A stretch of DNA of 64,000 nucleotides from Brevundimonas sp. SH203 (GTDB taxonomy: Bacteria; Pseudomonadota; Alphaproteobacteria; Caulobacterales; Caulobacteraceae), in NCBI RefSeq assembly GCF_002157625.1, contig NZ_BDMM01000003.1, positions 248,001 to 312,000 of the forward strand, given 5' to 3'. A model generated the notes under the pieces. That model searched no databases, was not told where the DNA came from, and saw only the letters and a list, made by a program, of their open reading frames with translations. Below, piece after piece: positions 28,225 to 38,816 of the stretch. The position numbers and the translations under genes were made by a program. Numbering within the stretch: position 1 is the stretch's first letter; the number at the start of each line of letters is the position of its first letter.

Positions 28225-29112
28225 ATGGCTGCCAATAGTACGCTCGCGGTGATGTCGCCTGAACAGGGCCTGTCGCGTTATCTGACGGAAATCCGCAAGT
28301 TTCCGATGCTGACCAAGGACGAGGAGTTCATGCTCGCCAAGCGTTGGTCCGAGCATCAGGACCCTGAGGCCGCCCACCGTCTCGTCACCTCCCACCTTCG
28401 CCTCGTGGCCAAGATCGCCATGGGTTATCGCGGCTACGGTCTGCCGATCGGCGAAGTGATTTCCGAGGGCAACGTCGGCCTGATGCAGGCGGTCAAGAAG
28501 TTCGACCCGGACAAGGGGTTCCGTCTGGCCACCTACGCCATGTGGTGGATCAGGGCCTCGATCCAGGAATACATCCTGCGCAGCTGGTCGCTCGTGAAGA
28601 TGGGCACCACGGCGGCGCAGAAGAAGCTGTTCTTCAACCTGCGCAAGGCCAAGAGCCAGATATCGGCCTTCGAGGAAGGCGACCTGCATCCCGAACACCT
28701 GTCGGCTATCGCCACCAAACTGGGCGTGACCGAGGAAGAGGTCACGAACATGAACCGCCGTCTCGGCGGCGACGCCTCGCTGAACGCGCCCCTGCGCGCC
28801 GACGGCGAAAGCGAATGGCAGGACTGGCTGGCCGACGACACCGCCGTCTCCCAGGAAACCCAGCTCGCCGACGACGAGGAAAAGGGCATCCGCATGAGCC
28901 TGCTTCAGGAGGCCATGGAGGAGCTGACCGACCGCGAGAAGCATATCCTGACGGAACGCCGCCTCAAGGACGATCCGGTCACGCTGGAGGAGCTGGCCGG
29001 TCAGTACGGCGTGTCGCGCGAGCGTGTGCGTCAGATCGAGGTCCGCGCCTTCGAGAAGCTGCAGAAGGCGATGCGCGCCGCCGCCGAGGAACGCAATCTG
29101 GTCGACGCCTGA
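28225..29112 (+). CDS. rpoH: RNA polymerase heat-shock sigma factor
   Basis: A 295-residue sigma-70-family factor of the RpoH group. Region 2 has HLRLVAKIAMGYRGYGLPIGEVISEGN and the promoter-melting FRLATYAMWWIRASIQEYI segment; the RpoH box region reads TTAAQKKLFFNLRKAK, and region 4 ends VSRERVRQIEVRAFEKLQKA. Start ATG 28225 is preceded by GGAGGGA. It stands alone, ending 19 bp from a convergent receiver gene. Confidence 0.95.
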   Translation: MAANSTLAVMSPEQGLSRYLTEIRKFPMLTKDEEFMLAKRWSEHQDPEAAHRLVTSHLRLVAKIAMGYRGYGLPIGEVISEGNVGLMQAVKKFDPDKGFRLATYAMWWIRASIQEYILRSWSLVKMGTTAAQKKLFFNLRKAKSQISAFEEGDLHPEHLSAIATKLGVTEEEVTNMNRRLGGDASLNAPLRADGESEWQDWLADDTAVSQETQLADDEEKGIRMSLLQEAMEELTDREKHILTERRLKDDPVTLEELAGQYGVSRERVRQIEVRAFEKLQKAMRAAAEERNLVDA

Positions 29113-29126
29113 CGGCGCCGGCCGTC
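29111..29126. terminator. Short hairpin between convergent rpoH and receiver gene
   Basis: GACGGC and GCCGTC pair around a 4-nt loop directly at the rpoH stop. It may terminate both strands, but there is no T-run. Confidence 0.35.
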
Positions 29127-29131
29127 GGCGT

Positions 29132-29938
29132 TCAGGACGCCTGGGCCAGGGGCTCGGCGTCTGCGGCGCGGGCGGCGTTCACCACCGCGTTCACCGGCTG
29201 CATCAGCCCGGCCTTCGTCACCTGTCCGGTGGCCAGATAGGCCTGCAGCGTCGCCACCACCATCGCCAGCTTGGCGTCGCCGGCCTTGATCGCCAGGCCG
29301 TTCAGCGTCTCCGCCTGCTGGCGAATGGCGCGGGTGGCCTGCGACGGGTCCTGTTCGAACTGGGTCATGGCCGAGATCAGGATGCGGGTGGCCTGATCGC
29401 GCACTTCCGCCGCGCCCCCGGCCGCGCCGTCGCTGCGGCGTTTCTTGGCCCCGGTGTATTCGCCCGAGTTGAACCGCCTGCGATCCGGCCCGACATAGCC
29501 GACCGCCTCGATCCACGGACGCGGCTTCAGGGCGACGTTCTCGACCCGCTTGAACAGATCGCCGGTCGTGAAAGGCTTTTTCAGGAACTCGTGGACGCCG
29601 GCGTCGCGCGCGCCCTTGATGGCGGCGGCCGTGGCCTCGCCCGTCACCATGATGATCGGCGACATCCGGCACGACATGCTGGAGCGCCGCACCCGCCGCG
29701 CCAGGGTCTCGCCGTTCAACGTCTCGCCCGAGCGTTCGATGAAGATCACGCCCGGCTCGACGTCGCGCAGCAACTCCAGCGCCCGCTCGTCGTCGCTCTC
29801 GCTATAGACCTCGCGCGCGCCCATCCCCTTCATGATGTCCGTCAGCAGCCGGACGGCCGAGACGTTGGGATCGACGATCACCACCCGCCGGATGGCGGGT
29901 TCGATACGGCTCAGGGTTCTGGCGTTGGTAGAGAACAC
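29132..29938 (-). CDS. Receiver-domain protein with Glu at the phosphoacceptor site
   Basis: A 268-residue protein. Residues about 18-130 form a CheY-like receiver: RVVIVDPNVSAVRLL, then GVIFIERSG where the usual Asp is Glu, then IIMVTGEA and the conserved lysine in FLKKPF. The acidic pocket also has DP rather than DD. The C-terminal half (about 140-268) is helical, matches no output domain I recognise and has no DNA-binding motif. Glu at this place often mimics a phosphorylated state, so the protein may be locked on or act as a scaffold; this is inference. Confidence 0.8.
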   Translation of the reverse strand: MFSTNARTLSRIEPAIRRVVIVDPNVSAVRLLTDIMKGMGAREVYSESDDERALELLRDVEPGVIFIERSGETLNGETLARRVRRSSMSCRMSPIIMVTGEATAAAIKGARDAGVHEFLKKPFTTGDLFKRVENVALKPRPWIEAVGYVGPDRRRFNSGEYTGAKKRRSDGAAGGAAEVRDQATRILISAMTQFEQDPSQATRAIRQQAETLNGLAIKAGDAKLAMVVATLQAYLATGQVTKAGLMQPVNAVVNAARAADAEPLAQAS

Positions 29939-30013
29939 AGCTGGCTCCGGGGTTGGAACCGTCAGGCTTACTTCGCCCGGGTTAAGGCCTGTTGAATCCG
30001 GCCTTTCCCTGCC

Positions 30014-31309
<1,296 letters not shown>

Positions 31310-31380
31310 AGCACTGTCTCCGCTGAATGCGGGCGCAGCCTATAGCCGGGGAATCGTCCGGTGTCGTCCCAGAAGTCGGA

Positions 31381-32541
31381 TTATCCGACCGTGTTCGCCG
31401 CCGTCTCGAACGCCCACTCCAGCCACGGCGTCGCCGCGACCACGTCCGCCGTCTCGACGGTGCAGCCGCACCACAGCCTCAGGCCCGGCGGCGCATTTCG
31501 ATGCGGTTCCATGTCGAACACCGCCGCCTCGCCTTCCAGCAGGGCCTTGAAGCGGGTGACGAAGGCCTTTTGCCCCTTCTCATCCAATCCCGTCACGCGC
31601 GGATCGGCGAACTTCAGGCACACCGACGTCGTTGAGCGAATCTCGGGCCGTTCGGGCAGGAAGTCGATCCAGTCGGTCTTTTCCACCCACGCCGCCAGCG
31701 CCGCGTAGTTGGCGTCGGTCCGGCGGATCAATTCGCTCAAGCCGCCGATGTCGCGCGCCCAGTCCAGGGCGTCGATCCAGTCCTCGATGGTCAGGACCGA
31801 GAAGGTGTTGATCGCCACCCCGTCGGCCAGCGCCCGGTCGAAACCCTTACCGTCCGTCAGTCGCAGCAGCTTGGGAATGGGCCGATCCGGCCGATATGTG
31901 TCCAGCCGCTCCACCGCGCGCGGCGACAGAACCATCACCCCGATCCCCGCCTCGCCGCCCAGCGCCTTCTGGAAGCTGAACGTCACCACATCCAGCTTGT
32001 CGTAGGGCAGAGGCATGGCGAAGGCGGCCGATGTGGCGTCGCAGATCGCCAGCCCCTCGCGGTCGTCGGCGATCCAGTCGGCGTCCGGCACGCGCACGCC
32101 CGACGTGGTGCCGTTCCAGGGAAAGATCACGTCCCTGGACCAGTCGGCCCGCGACAGGTCGGGCAGTTCGCCCCACGGCGCGGTCAGGGCCTCGGGCTCC
32201 AGCCCCAGGTGGTCCTTCACGTCCGCCAGCCAGGTCAGGCCGAAATTCTCATAGGCGACCACCTGAACCGGCCGCGCGCCCAGCATCCCCCACAGCGCCG
32301 CCTCGACCGCGCCCGTATCGGACCCCGGCGTGTACAGCATCACATGGCTGTCGGGCACTTCCAGCACCTCGCGCGTCAGCCGCAGGCCATGGGCGAACCG
32401 CTCCACCACCTCCGGCGCGCGAATGCCGCGCCCCAGCAGGTCCGACGGCAGGCCGCCCAGCGCATAGCCCGCGCGTTTGGCCGTCGGGCCGGCCGAGAAC
32501 CACGGCCGCGCCGGCTTCACATCGGGCTTCACACTCATCAT
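31381..32541 (-). CDS. serC: Phosphoserine aminotransferase
   Basis: A 386-residue class V PLP aminotransferase of serine synthesis. The pyridoxal-lysine region reads VVTFSFQKALGGEAG, ICDATSAAFAMPL carries the cofactor aspartate, and FSAGPTAKRAGY is the N-terminal signature. Its divergence from E. coli SerC fits the alphaproteobacterial/Methanosarcina-type branch. It is flanked by a DnaJ-like gene upstream (19 bp) and purA downstream. Confidence 0.92.
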   Translation of the reverse strand: MMSVKPDVKPARPWFSAGPTAKRAGYALGGLPSDLLGRGIRAPEVVERFAHGLRLTREVLEVPDSHVMLYTPGSDTGAVEAALWGMLGARPVQVVAYENFGLTWLADVKDHLGLEPEALTAPWGELPDLSRADWSRDVIFPWNGTTSGVRVPDADWIADDREGLAICDATSAAFAMPLPYDKLDVVTFSFQKALGGEAGIGVMVLSPRAVERLDTYRPDRPIPKLLRLTDGKGFDRALADGVAINTFSVLTIEDWIDALDWARDIGGLSELIRRTDANYAALAAWVEKTDWIDFLPERPEIRSTTSVCLKFADPRVTGLDEKGQKAFVTRFKALLEGEAAVFDMEPHRNAPPGLRLWCGCTVETADVVAATPWLEWAFETAANTVG

Positions 32542-32560
32542 CGTCTCCTGGCGGGCGGGT

Positions 32561-33484
32561 TCAGCGACCGGGCGTATAGGGCCGGTTGGCGCGCCAGTCT
32601 TCGGCGAACCGGGTCAACGCCTCGTCCGGCGCATCCGGCAGCGTCACCACCAGCCGCGCCAGCAGGTCGCCGCGCCGCCCCTGGGCGAACGCCCCGCGTC
32701 CTTTCAGACGCAAAACCTTGCCCGAGTTGGACCCCGCCGGCACCGTCATCTGCACCGCCCCTTCGGGCGTCGGCACGCGCACCTTGGCGCCCAGCACCGC
32801 ATCGGGAACCGAGATCGGCAGGTCCATCGTCAGGTCGGCGCCCTCGCGGCGATAGATCGGATGTGTCTCGATCTTCAGCTCGATCAGGGCATCGCCGTTC
32901 TCCGCGCCCCGGCCCGGCGCGCCCTGTCCGCGCAGACGGATGGTCTGGCCGTCCGACGCCCCCTTGGGAATGGTCACGTCCAGCGTGCGTCCGTCCGAGA
33001 ACTGGATGCGCCGCGTCGCGCCGGCGATGGCGTCTTCCAGGCTGACGTCCAGCGTCGCCTTGACGTCCTGGCCGCGCGCGGTGAAGTCCCGCGCCCCGCG
33101 CTGACGCCCCGCCCCGCCGAACATGCCGAACAGGTCGTCCAGATCGACGCCTTCGAAGTTGGCGCGCCCGCCCGGTCCCCCGCCCTGACCAAAGGGGTTG
33201 CCGCCCTGGCCGAACGGATTGCCGCCGGGACGTCCGCCGCCGAAGCCGCGGAACTGTTCGTTGCCGTCGCCGTCGATCTGGCCCGCGTCGTATTTGGCGC
33301 GCTTGTCCTTGTCGCCCAGGATGTCGAAGGCGGCCGTCACCCGCTTGAACTTGTCCTCGGTGATCTTGTCGCCGGGGTTCTTGTCGGGGTGCAGTTCCTT
33401 GGCGAGCTTGCGGTACGCCTTCTTGACCTCGTCCGCGCTCGCGCCCTTCGAAACGCCCAGTTCCTTATAGGGGTCGCCTGCCAC
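32561..33484 (-). CDS. DnaJ-class molecular chaperone (CbpA-like)
   Basis: A 307-residue J protein. The J domain (1-70) has HPD in KELHPDKNPGD, a Gly/Phe-rich linker follows (FRGFGGGRPGGNPFGQGG), and two C-terminal peptide-binding domains make up the rest. There is no CxxCxGxG zinc centre, so it is CbpA-like rather than DnaJ proper. It would stimulate DnaK ATPase. Confidence 0.92.
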   Translation of the reverse strand: MAGDPYKELGVSKGASADEVKKAYRKLAKELHPDKNPGDKITEDKFKRVTAAFDILGDKDKRAKYDAGQIDGDGNEQFRGFGGGRPGGNPFGQGGNPFGQGGGPGGRANFEGVDLDDLFGMFGGAGRQRGARDFTARGQDVKATLDVSLEDAIAGATRRIQFSDGRTLDVTIPKGASDGQTIRLRGQGAPGRGAENGDALIELKIETHPIYRREGADLTMDLPISVPDAVLGAKVRVPTPEGAVQMTVPAGSNSGKVLRLKGRGAFAQGRRGDLLARLVVTLPDAPDEALTRFAEDWRANRPYTPGR

Positions 33485-33571
33485 GTCCGTTGTCGCTCCA
33501 ACTGAAAACCGATGGGTGGTCAGTTAAGCCATGCCCCCGCCCCCGCAAAGGGCCGGGCCCGTCATATTTCG

Positions 33572-36500
33572 TCAGACCGCGCCGATTTCCAGCGGGACCG
33601 CCGCTTCCACGCCCCAGCCGAAGCCCTCGCCCCACTGCGCCACGCCGATCCGGGCCTCGTCTCCCGCCCCGTGCGGAAAATCCTCCGCGAACGCCGCCGC
33701 CGGATAGAGCAGGCGGGTCCCCTCGACCTCGAACGCCCGCGCCACACGCTCGCCGTCCAGCACCCGCACCCGGAACCGCAACGGATCGACCGCCGCCGGG
33801 TCGCCCTCCCACCCGTCGCCATACAGCCGCACGCGCGGCGTCCACCGCACCGTCCGCCCCGCCGCCGTGGGCTCGACGGTCAGGCCCGACGGCGACCACG
33901 GCCGCGCATGGACGCCCGTCAGGGTGAAGCCGACCTCCCGGAATCCGCCGCCGCCCGGCGCCGCGCCCACCGGTCCCGCGCGACAGACCAGCGTCAGACC
34001 CCGCTCGCCGCGCCCGATCTCGGCGCGCGCCAGCCGGTCGTCCAGAAACACCGCCGTCGCCCCGACCGGCGCCCCGGCCCTCATCTCCATCTCGGTCCCC
34101 TGTTGCGCGCGCAGCAGGTCGGTCAGCCGCCACGTCCCCGGCCCGACCAGGGCGGCCGAGCGATACTGGATCACCTCCCATCCCGCCGCCGTCTCGACCG
34201 CCATGGCGTTGGCCCCGCCCAGCACCGCCGCCGCGACCACGCTCTCAGGCTCCCCGCCCTCGATCCGCACGATCACGGCGTTGGCGACATCCCAACGCCA
34301 GCGCACGCCCGGCGCCAGCGGCTGAACCAGCGTCCCGACCCTGGCCGAGGTCTCCATGTCCGCGCGCGGCGTCAGGACATCGGCGTCGGCCCCGGCGTGC
34401 AGCCGCATCGTCCACCACGGCTCCCCCGCCGCCGCGACCAGCGGACGCCCATCGTCCTCGGCCCCCATCAACGGCGGCAGGTCCAGCAGCTTCAGGAACG
34501 GCGCCCCGACCACGGCCGGCGCCTCGCCCGCGCGCCAGTCGCCGTCGTCCTCATGACCGCCTCGCGCCGTCGCCGGCTCCAGCACGGCGGACGGCGTCTC
34601 GTCCGCCGTCGTTCGCATCACCCGCCAGTCGCCGGCCCGCTGCGCCAACCGCACGACATCCCCCGGCTCCAGCCGCATCGCCTCCAGCGGCCCCAGCGCC
34701 ACGGTCACGGCCTCCATCCCGGCGCCCGCCAGCACGTCCAGCGCCGCCGCCCTGGCCAGACCGCCGCCGCACACGACGGGCAGGTCCAGATCGACTCCGC
34801 CGCCGGTCGCCCCGGCGTCGTCGCCCCGCACCACGACCGCCCCGGTCTGATAGTCCGCCGTCTCGTCGATATAGCGCACCCGCACGACGGACGGCCGCGC
34901 CTCCAGCGTCCGCGTCGCGCTGACCGACGCCCCGCGCTCGGGCAGGGCCAGGGCGTCCTCCGCCAGCTCCCCCTCGACCGCCACACGTCCCCTGACCGCG
35001 ACCCGCCCGTCCCGTTCGGACGCGACCGCGTCGAAGGCGGCCAGCAGCGGCTCCAGCACGTCGCGCGTCCGCATCGGCCGGTCGATGACATAGCCGGCCG
35101 CCGCCCCCTCGACGCCCTCCACCGACATCTCGTCCGGGCTCAGGCCTCCCCGCGCCAGCACCGCCGCGATCAGGTCGCGCCCGTCGCCCGCCAGCCGCCC
35201 GTTCAGCCAGTGTCCGGCCCGCCACGCCCCCGCATCGGCCCAGACATCGCCCCGCGCCGGAAAGGCCGGATAGGGCCGCGCGTCCCAGCACCAGGCGTCC
35301 GCCGCCTCCAGCATCCGCCCGCCATAGACCGCCGACGTCGGATTGTTTTCGGCCTGACCGAAATGCGTCAGCACCGCCTCCAGCGCCGCCCGCTGCATCC
35401 CATCGTCGCGCGCGCCGGTCGAGGCGGGCGGCAGATGGCTCTCGCTGCTCTTGGGGTCCTGAAACAGATTGGGCGCATTGCCGCCCCGGTCCACCGCCGC
35501 ACAGCCGAACTCCGACAGCCGCACCGGCTTCATCCCCGGAACCCAGGCCGTGGGCGTCGCGCGCCGGACCCCGCCCGGCCGGTCGTGGTGCGGGTTCGAC
35601 CACCATCCCTTCACGTCCTTGGGCCGGAACACCCAGTCCTCGCCATACGCGCTGTCGACGATGGGCGTCCGCACCTGCGCCGCCCGGTCCGCCGCGCTGG
35701 CGTAGAACCAGTCGAACCCGTCCCCGCCCGCGACACCGGCCGCCAGACAGGCCGGGTCCGCCGCTCCGCCGAACGCCGCCGCATCGACCCCGCCGTCGCC
35801 GGCCCGCCAGTCGCTCAGCGGCGGATACCAGTCGATGGCCACATAATCGATGTTTGCATCGGCCCACAGCGGATCGAGATGGAACACCACCTCCCCGCCC
35901 GTCCGCCGCCCGAAATATTCGCTCCAGTCGGCCGCATAGGACAGCTTCACCCCCGCCCCGACCACCGCCCGGCATTCCGCCGCCAGCGCCCGGAACTGCT
36001 GGACCGCCGGAAAGCCCCCGTCCGCATCCCGCGTCCCGGTCACGCCCCGCATCTCCGAACCGATCAGCAGGCCGTCCGCCCCCTCCTCGGCCGCGATCCG
36101 CGCATAGTGCAGCGCCATCCGCCTCAAGCCCCAGCCGTCCGCCGTCCCGAACAGGGCCGCGATCTCCGCCGTCGCCCCCGCGCCGTCCACGCCCGCCACG
36201 CGCCCCCGCCACGGATAGCCGGGGCAGTCCATGAAGACGAACGGATACAGCGTCACCTCCAGCCCGCGCGTCTTCAGCTCGCGGATCGCCTGTCGCACGC
36301 TGTCGTCCGAAGGCGTCCCGCCATAGGCCGGCGCCCCGTCCACCTGACTGACGACATAGGCGTCTGCGCGCCCCACCCCCGCCACGGACCAGTCCATCGG
36401 TTCGGTCGGCTTGTCGCGTCGCTCCACGCCCGGCCGCACACGGCATTCGCCCGCCCTCAGGTCGCCGCCGAACCAGCCGACGACCAGACTGACCCGCTTC

Positions 36501-37270
36501 AGGTTCGGCAGTTGCGCCTGAAGCTGATCCAGCGAGACCAGCAGGTCCGCCCGCCCCTCGCCGTTATGGACGTTCTCCGCCGTCGTCCGCGTCAGCCCCT
36601 CGCGGCGCAACACCGCTTCCGTCGCCAGGGCGAACTCCCCCGCCCCGGGGATCAGGCACACGCCCTCCAGCCTATCCTCCAGCCGGAGCGACTGCCACCT
36701 CGGCCGCCGGAACACCTCGAAACTCAGCTGCGGAACCCGGTCCCCGAACGGCCCCAGCGGCAGGTCCTCGAACACCACATAGGCCACGCCCCGATAGGCC
36801 GGAGCATCCCTCTCCACCGCCTCGATCAGGGGATCAGGCGTCTGGTTCTCGCCGCCGCGATGCACCCGCATTGCGACGCCGTTCATGTCCATCGGCCGCC
36901 CGTCGGCCCACACCCGCCCGATCCCGTCGATCTCGCCCTCGCACAAGGCCACGGCGAAACTCAGCGAATAGGCATAGTCGACCGTCTTCGGCCCGCCCTT
37001 GCCCGCCCGCCCCTTGATCCTGCTCTCCAGAAACCGCGCGGCCCAGATCACCTGACCCGTCACCCGCGCCCGGCCGAAGACGCAGGCCATGGGCGACCCT
37101 TCCGCCGTCCCCTGCACCTTCAGCGTTTCGATCCGCGGCCCGATCTGGCGCGCCGGCCCCAGCGACGCGATCACCCGATTGTCGATCGCCCGCCCGATGG
37201 TCGCGCCGATCACGCGCCCGATCCCGCCCCCGACCTGCTGCCCGACCGCGCTCAGTACGACTTGCGCCAT
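33572..37270 (-). CDS. GTA host-specificity / baseplate megaprotein (gp15-like)
   Basis: A 1232-residue protein with the layout of GTA gp15: an N-terminal phage-tail segment rich in Gly (VGGGIGRVIGATIGRAI), a central GTA TIM-barrel-like domain (about 380-680, with DYVAIDWYPPLSDWR), and C-terminal beta-rich tail-tip domains. It is the distal gene of the cluster and is expected to form the tail tip that contacts the recipient cell. The C-terminal part is where host range usually varies. A long open frame on the opposite strand is a G+C artefact. Confidence 0.92.
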   Translation of the reverse strand: MAQVVLSAVGQQVGGGIGRVIGATIGRAIDNRVIASLGPARQIGPRIETLKVQGTAEGSPMACVFGRARVTGQVIWAARFLESRIKGRAGKGGPKTVDYAYSLSFAVALCEGEIDGIGRVWADGRPMDMNGVAMRVHRGGENQTPDPLIEAVERDAPAYRGVAYVVFEDLPLGPFGDRVPQLSFEVFRRPRWQSLRLEDRLEGVCLIPGAGEFALATEAVLRREGLTRTTAENVHNGEGRADLLVSLDQLQAQLPNLKRVSLVVGWFGGDLRAGECRVRPGVERRDKPTEPMDWSVAGVGRADAYVVSQVDGAPAYGGTPSDDSVRQAIRELKTRGLEVTLYPFVFMDCPGYPWRGRVAGVDGAGATAEIAALFGTADGWGLRRMALHYARIAAEEGADGLLIGSEMRGVTGTRDADGGFPAVQQFRALAAECRAVVGAGVKLSYAADWSEYFGRRTGGEVVFHLDPLWADANIDYVAIDWYPPLSDWRAGDGGVDAAAFGGAADPACLAAGVAGGDGFDWFYASAADRAAQVRTPIVDSAYGEDWVFRPKDVKGWWSNPHHDRPGGVRRATPTAWVPGMKPVRLSEFGCAAVDRGGNAPNLFQDPKSSESHLPPASTGARDDGMQRAALEAVLTHFGQAENNPTSAVYGGRMLEAADAWCWDARPYPAFPARGDVWADAGAWRAGHWLNGRLAGDGRDLIAAVLARGGLSPDEMSVEGVEGAAAGYVIDRPMRTRDVLEPLLAAFDAVASERDGRVAVRGRVAVEGELAEDALALPERGASVSATRTLEARPSVVRVRYIDETADYQTGAVVVRGDDAGATGGGVDLDLPVVCGGGLARAAALDVLAGAGMEAVTVALGPLEAMRLEPGDVVRLAQRAGDWRVMRTTADETPSAVLEPATARGGHEDDGDWRAGEAPAVVGAPFLKLLDLPPLMGAEDDGRPLVAAAGEPWWTMRLHAGADADVLTPRADMETSARVGTLVQPLAPGVRWRWDVANAVIVRIEGGEPESVVAAAVLGGANAMAVETAAGWEVIQYRSAALVGPGTWRLTDLLRAQQGTEMEMRAGAPVGATAVFLDDRLARAEIGRGERGLTLVCRAGPVGAAPGGGGFREVGFTLTGVHARPWSPSGLTVEPTAAGRTVRWTPRVRLYGDGWEGDPAAVDPLRFRVRVLDGERVARAFEVEGTRLLYPAAAFAEDFPHGAGDEARIGVAQWGEGFGWGVEAAVPLEIGAV

Positions 37271-38020
37271 CTACGCCTCCAAAGATCCTCCCCCGTTCAC
37301 GGGGGAGGGGGACCACGAAGTGGTGGAGGGGGCGACCGCACCTCCGACCTCTGAACCTGTTTCAAGAAAAGCTGTGGGACTTTCGCCCCCTCCACCCCGC
37401 TTCGCGCGGTCCCCCTCCCCCGCTTCGCCGGGGAGGATTGGAAACCGGAAAACCGCGACCAGCCGTCGCCGCCACCACGTCCCCATCCAGCTTTCGACCA
37501 CCGCCCGCCCCCAATAGGCGTGGATCATCCTCGGCTCCGGCCCGTCGTCCGCGCTCAGGATGGCGCAGTGTTTCACCGCCGCCCCCGGCGACATCCGAAA
37601 CAGCAGCACATCGCCCGGCCGCATCGCCGCCACGGCAACCGGCCGCATCCACCGCCCCGCCGCCTCCAGCAGCGTCTCGCGCCCACCCACCTCGGCCCAG
37701 TCCGCCGAATAGGCCGGCAGAACCTCCGGCTCCTCGCCCACGACCTCGCGCCACACCCCGCGCACCAGTCCCAGACAGTCCGCGCCCGCGCCCCTGACGC
37801 TGGCCTGATGCCGATACGGCGTCCCCAGCCAGGCCCGCGCCGCCGCGACGACCGCACAGACCTCTCCCTCCCCCTGCGGGGGAGGGTCGTCGCGCAGCGA
37901 CGGGGTGGGGGCGGCCCAGCGACCGGGCTTCGATGGCTCGGCCGCCCCCGCCCGATCTCGCCTTCGGCTCGACCACCCTCCCCCACGGGGGGAGGGAGAG
38001 GTCATCTCGCCGTCCCTCAC
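37271..38020 (-). CDS. GTA NlpC/P60 peptidase (gp14-like) with repeat-coded ends
   Basis: A 249-residue protein whose core (about residues 54-195) is an NlpC/P60 cell-wall peptidase: AWLGTPYRHQ, catalytic cysteine in GADCLGLVRG and histidine in VKHCAIL. The core is flanked by low-complexity ends coded by hairpin repeats R8 (N-terminal about 45 residues, SPRGGGWSS...) and R7 (C-terminal about 50 residues). GTG 38020 overlaps the gp13 stop as GTGA; ATG 38005 is an alternative start, also upstream of most of R8. It probably opens the peptidoglycan during DNA delivery. Confidence 0.85.
   Translation of the reverse strand: MRDGEMTSPSPRGGGWSSRRRDRAGAAEPSKPGRWAAPTPSLRDDPPPQGEGEVCAVVAAARAWLGTPYRHQASVRGAGADCLGLVRGVWREVVGEEPEVLPAYSADWAEVGGRETLLEAAGRWMRPVAVAAMRPGDVLLFRMSPGAAVKHCAILSADDGPEPRMIHAYWGRAVVESWMGTWWRRRLVAVFRFPILPGEAGEGDRAKRGGGGESPTAFLETGSEVGGAVAPSTTSWSPSPVNGGGSLEA
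37284..37438. repeat. Paired hairpin repeat R7 at the 3' end of the gp14 gene
   Basis: Arms 37284-37335 and 37384-37438 are reverse complements with few mismatches; each contains two hairpins (CCTCCCC...GGGGAGG type and ACCACGAAGTGGT type). It is translated in frame as the C-terminus of the NlpC/P60 protein. Confidence 0.85.
37862..38000. repeat. Paired hairpin repeat R8 at the 5' end of the gp14 gene
   Basis: Outer arms CTCTCCCTCCCC... and ...GGGGGGAGGGAGAG are reverse complements, with inner matching blocks GTGGGGGCGGCC and GGCCGCCCCCG. It is related to R7 and is read in frame as the N-terminal region of the NlpC/P60 protein. Confidence 0.8.
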
Positions 38021-38664
38021 CGCCGGCTCCCGCCGTCATTCCGCGCCCCGCCCGCCGGATAGGCGGTCAGGAAGTCGTCTCCCGGCACGTCGGGGAAGCC
38101 GCGAAAGTTCACGCCGTTCGCGAACGTCCCCACGCAGGTCGCCCATCGCCTGTCGCAGGCCCGTCCCGCCGCATTGGCGACCCCGCACCGGGCGTCCCCC
38201 AGCCGCGCGTCGCACATCCGGCCATAGGTCCGCCCGACCACCCGCTCCAGCTTCGCCAGCGGCCCTTCAAGCTCGGCTATGAAAGTCCCCTCTTCGCGCC
38301 TGATCCGCGCCAGCGTCCCGACCCACAGCCGCACCCTCAGCGTCGGCTGCGTCCAGTCCACGCGCCACAGTTCGACCGACGCCTGATCGTACAGGCCCGC
38401 CGCCACGTCCGCCTCGGTGATCGCCGCACCGTCCAGCGCCCCCGCCGCCGAAACCGATCCGGCCGCCAGCCCCACGGCGCTTTCGCCCGCCCCCGCCGTC
38501 CAGCCGCTGGCCGCGCGGCAGATCACCCCGTCCATGACCAAATCCCGGTCGTGATCGGTGAACCCCATCGCTGCCCCGTCCCGCCGCCTCAGCCGCCAGA
38601 CATGACAAAGCGTCGCCGCCCCGCTCTCGACGCGGGCGGCCAGGTCTTCCGGTATATGTCTCAT
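38017..38664 (-). CDS. GTA DUF2163 / BR0599-family tail protein (gp13-like)
   Basis: A 215-residue protein starting MRHIPEDLAARVESGAATL with GFTDHDRDLVMDGV, features of DUF2163. The C-terminal half is Cys-rich (CDARLGDARCGV, CDRRWATC), as in the BR0599-type tail proteins that bind an iron-sulfur cluster. It joins the tail-tip complex with gp12, gp14 and gp15. The stop overlaps the gp14 GTG. Confidence 0.9.
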   Translation of the reverse strand: MRHIPEDLAARVESGAATLCHVWRLRRRDGAAMGFTDHDRDLVMDGVICRAASGWTAGAGESAVGLAAGSVSAAGALDGAAITEADVAAGLYDQASVELWRVDWTQPTLRVRLWVGTLARIRREEGTFIAELEGPLAKLERVVGRTYGRMCDARLGDARCGVANAAGRACDRRWATCVGTFANGVNFRGFPDVPGDDFLTAYPAGGARNDGGSRR

Positions 38665-38680
38665 GTTCGCTTTCGCTCGG

Positions 38681-38814
38681 GAGTGGCGAATGATTAGTGG
38701 TTAGTGACGAGTGGCGAGGGTCGCCGAAGCACGGCGAATGACGGCGCCACTGGCCTTGGACAACAGGAACGGCGACGCTCACTCGTCACTCGTCACTCGC
38801 CACTCGCCACTCGC
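38681..38814. repeat. S-type repeat S1 between gp12 and gp13
   Basis: A left arm of GAGTGGC / TTAGTGACGAGTGGC units (38681-38719) faces a right arm of CACTCGTCACTCGCC units (38778-38814). Between them is a stretch of about 58 bp with no coding signal. It separates gp12 from gp13. Confidence 0.9.
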
Positions 38815-38816
38815 CT

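Noticed and set aside
33512..37354. Open frame of 1280 codons on the plus strand opposite gp15
   Set aside because: It is Arg/Pro-rich, has no family motif and mirrors the gp15 gene; typical shadow in very G+C-rich DNA.
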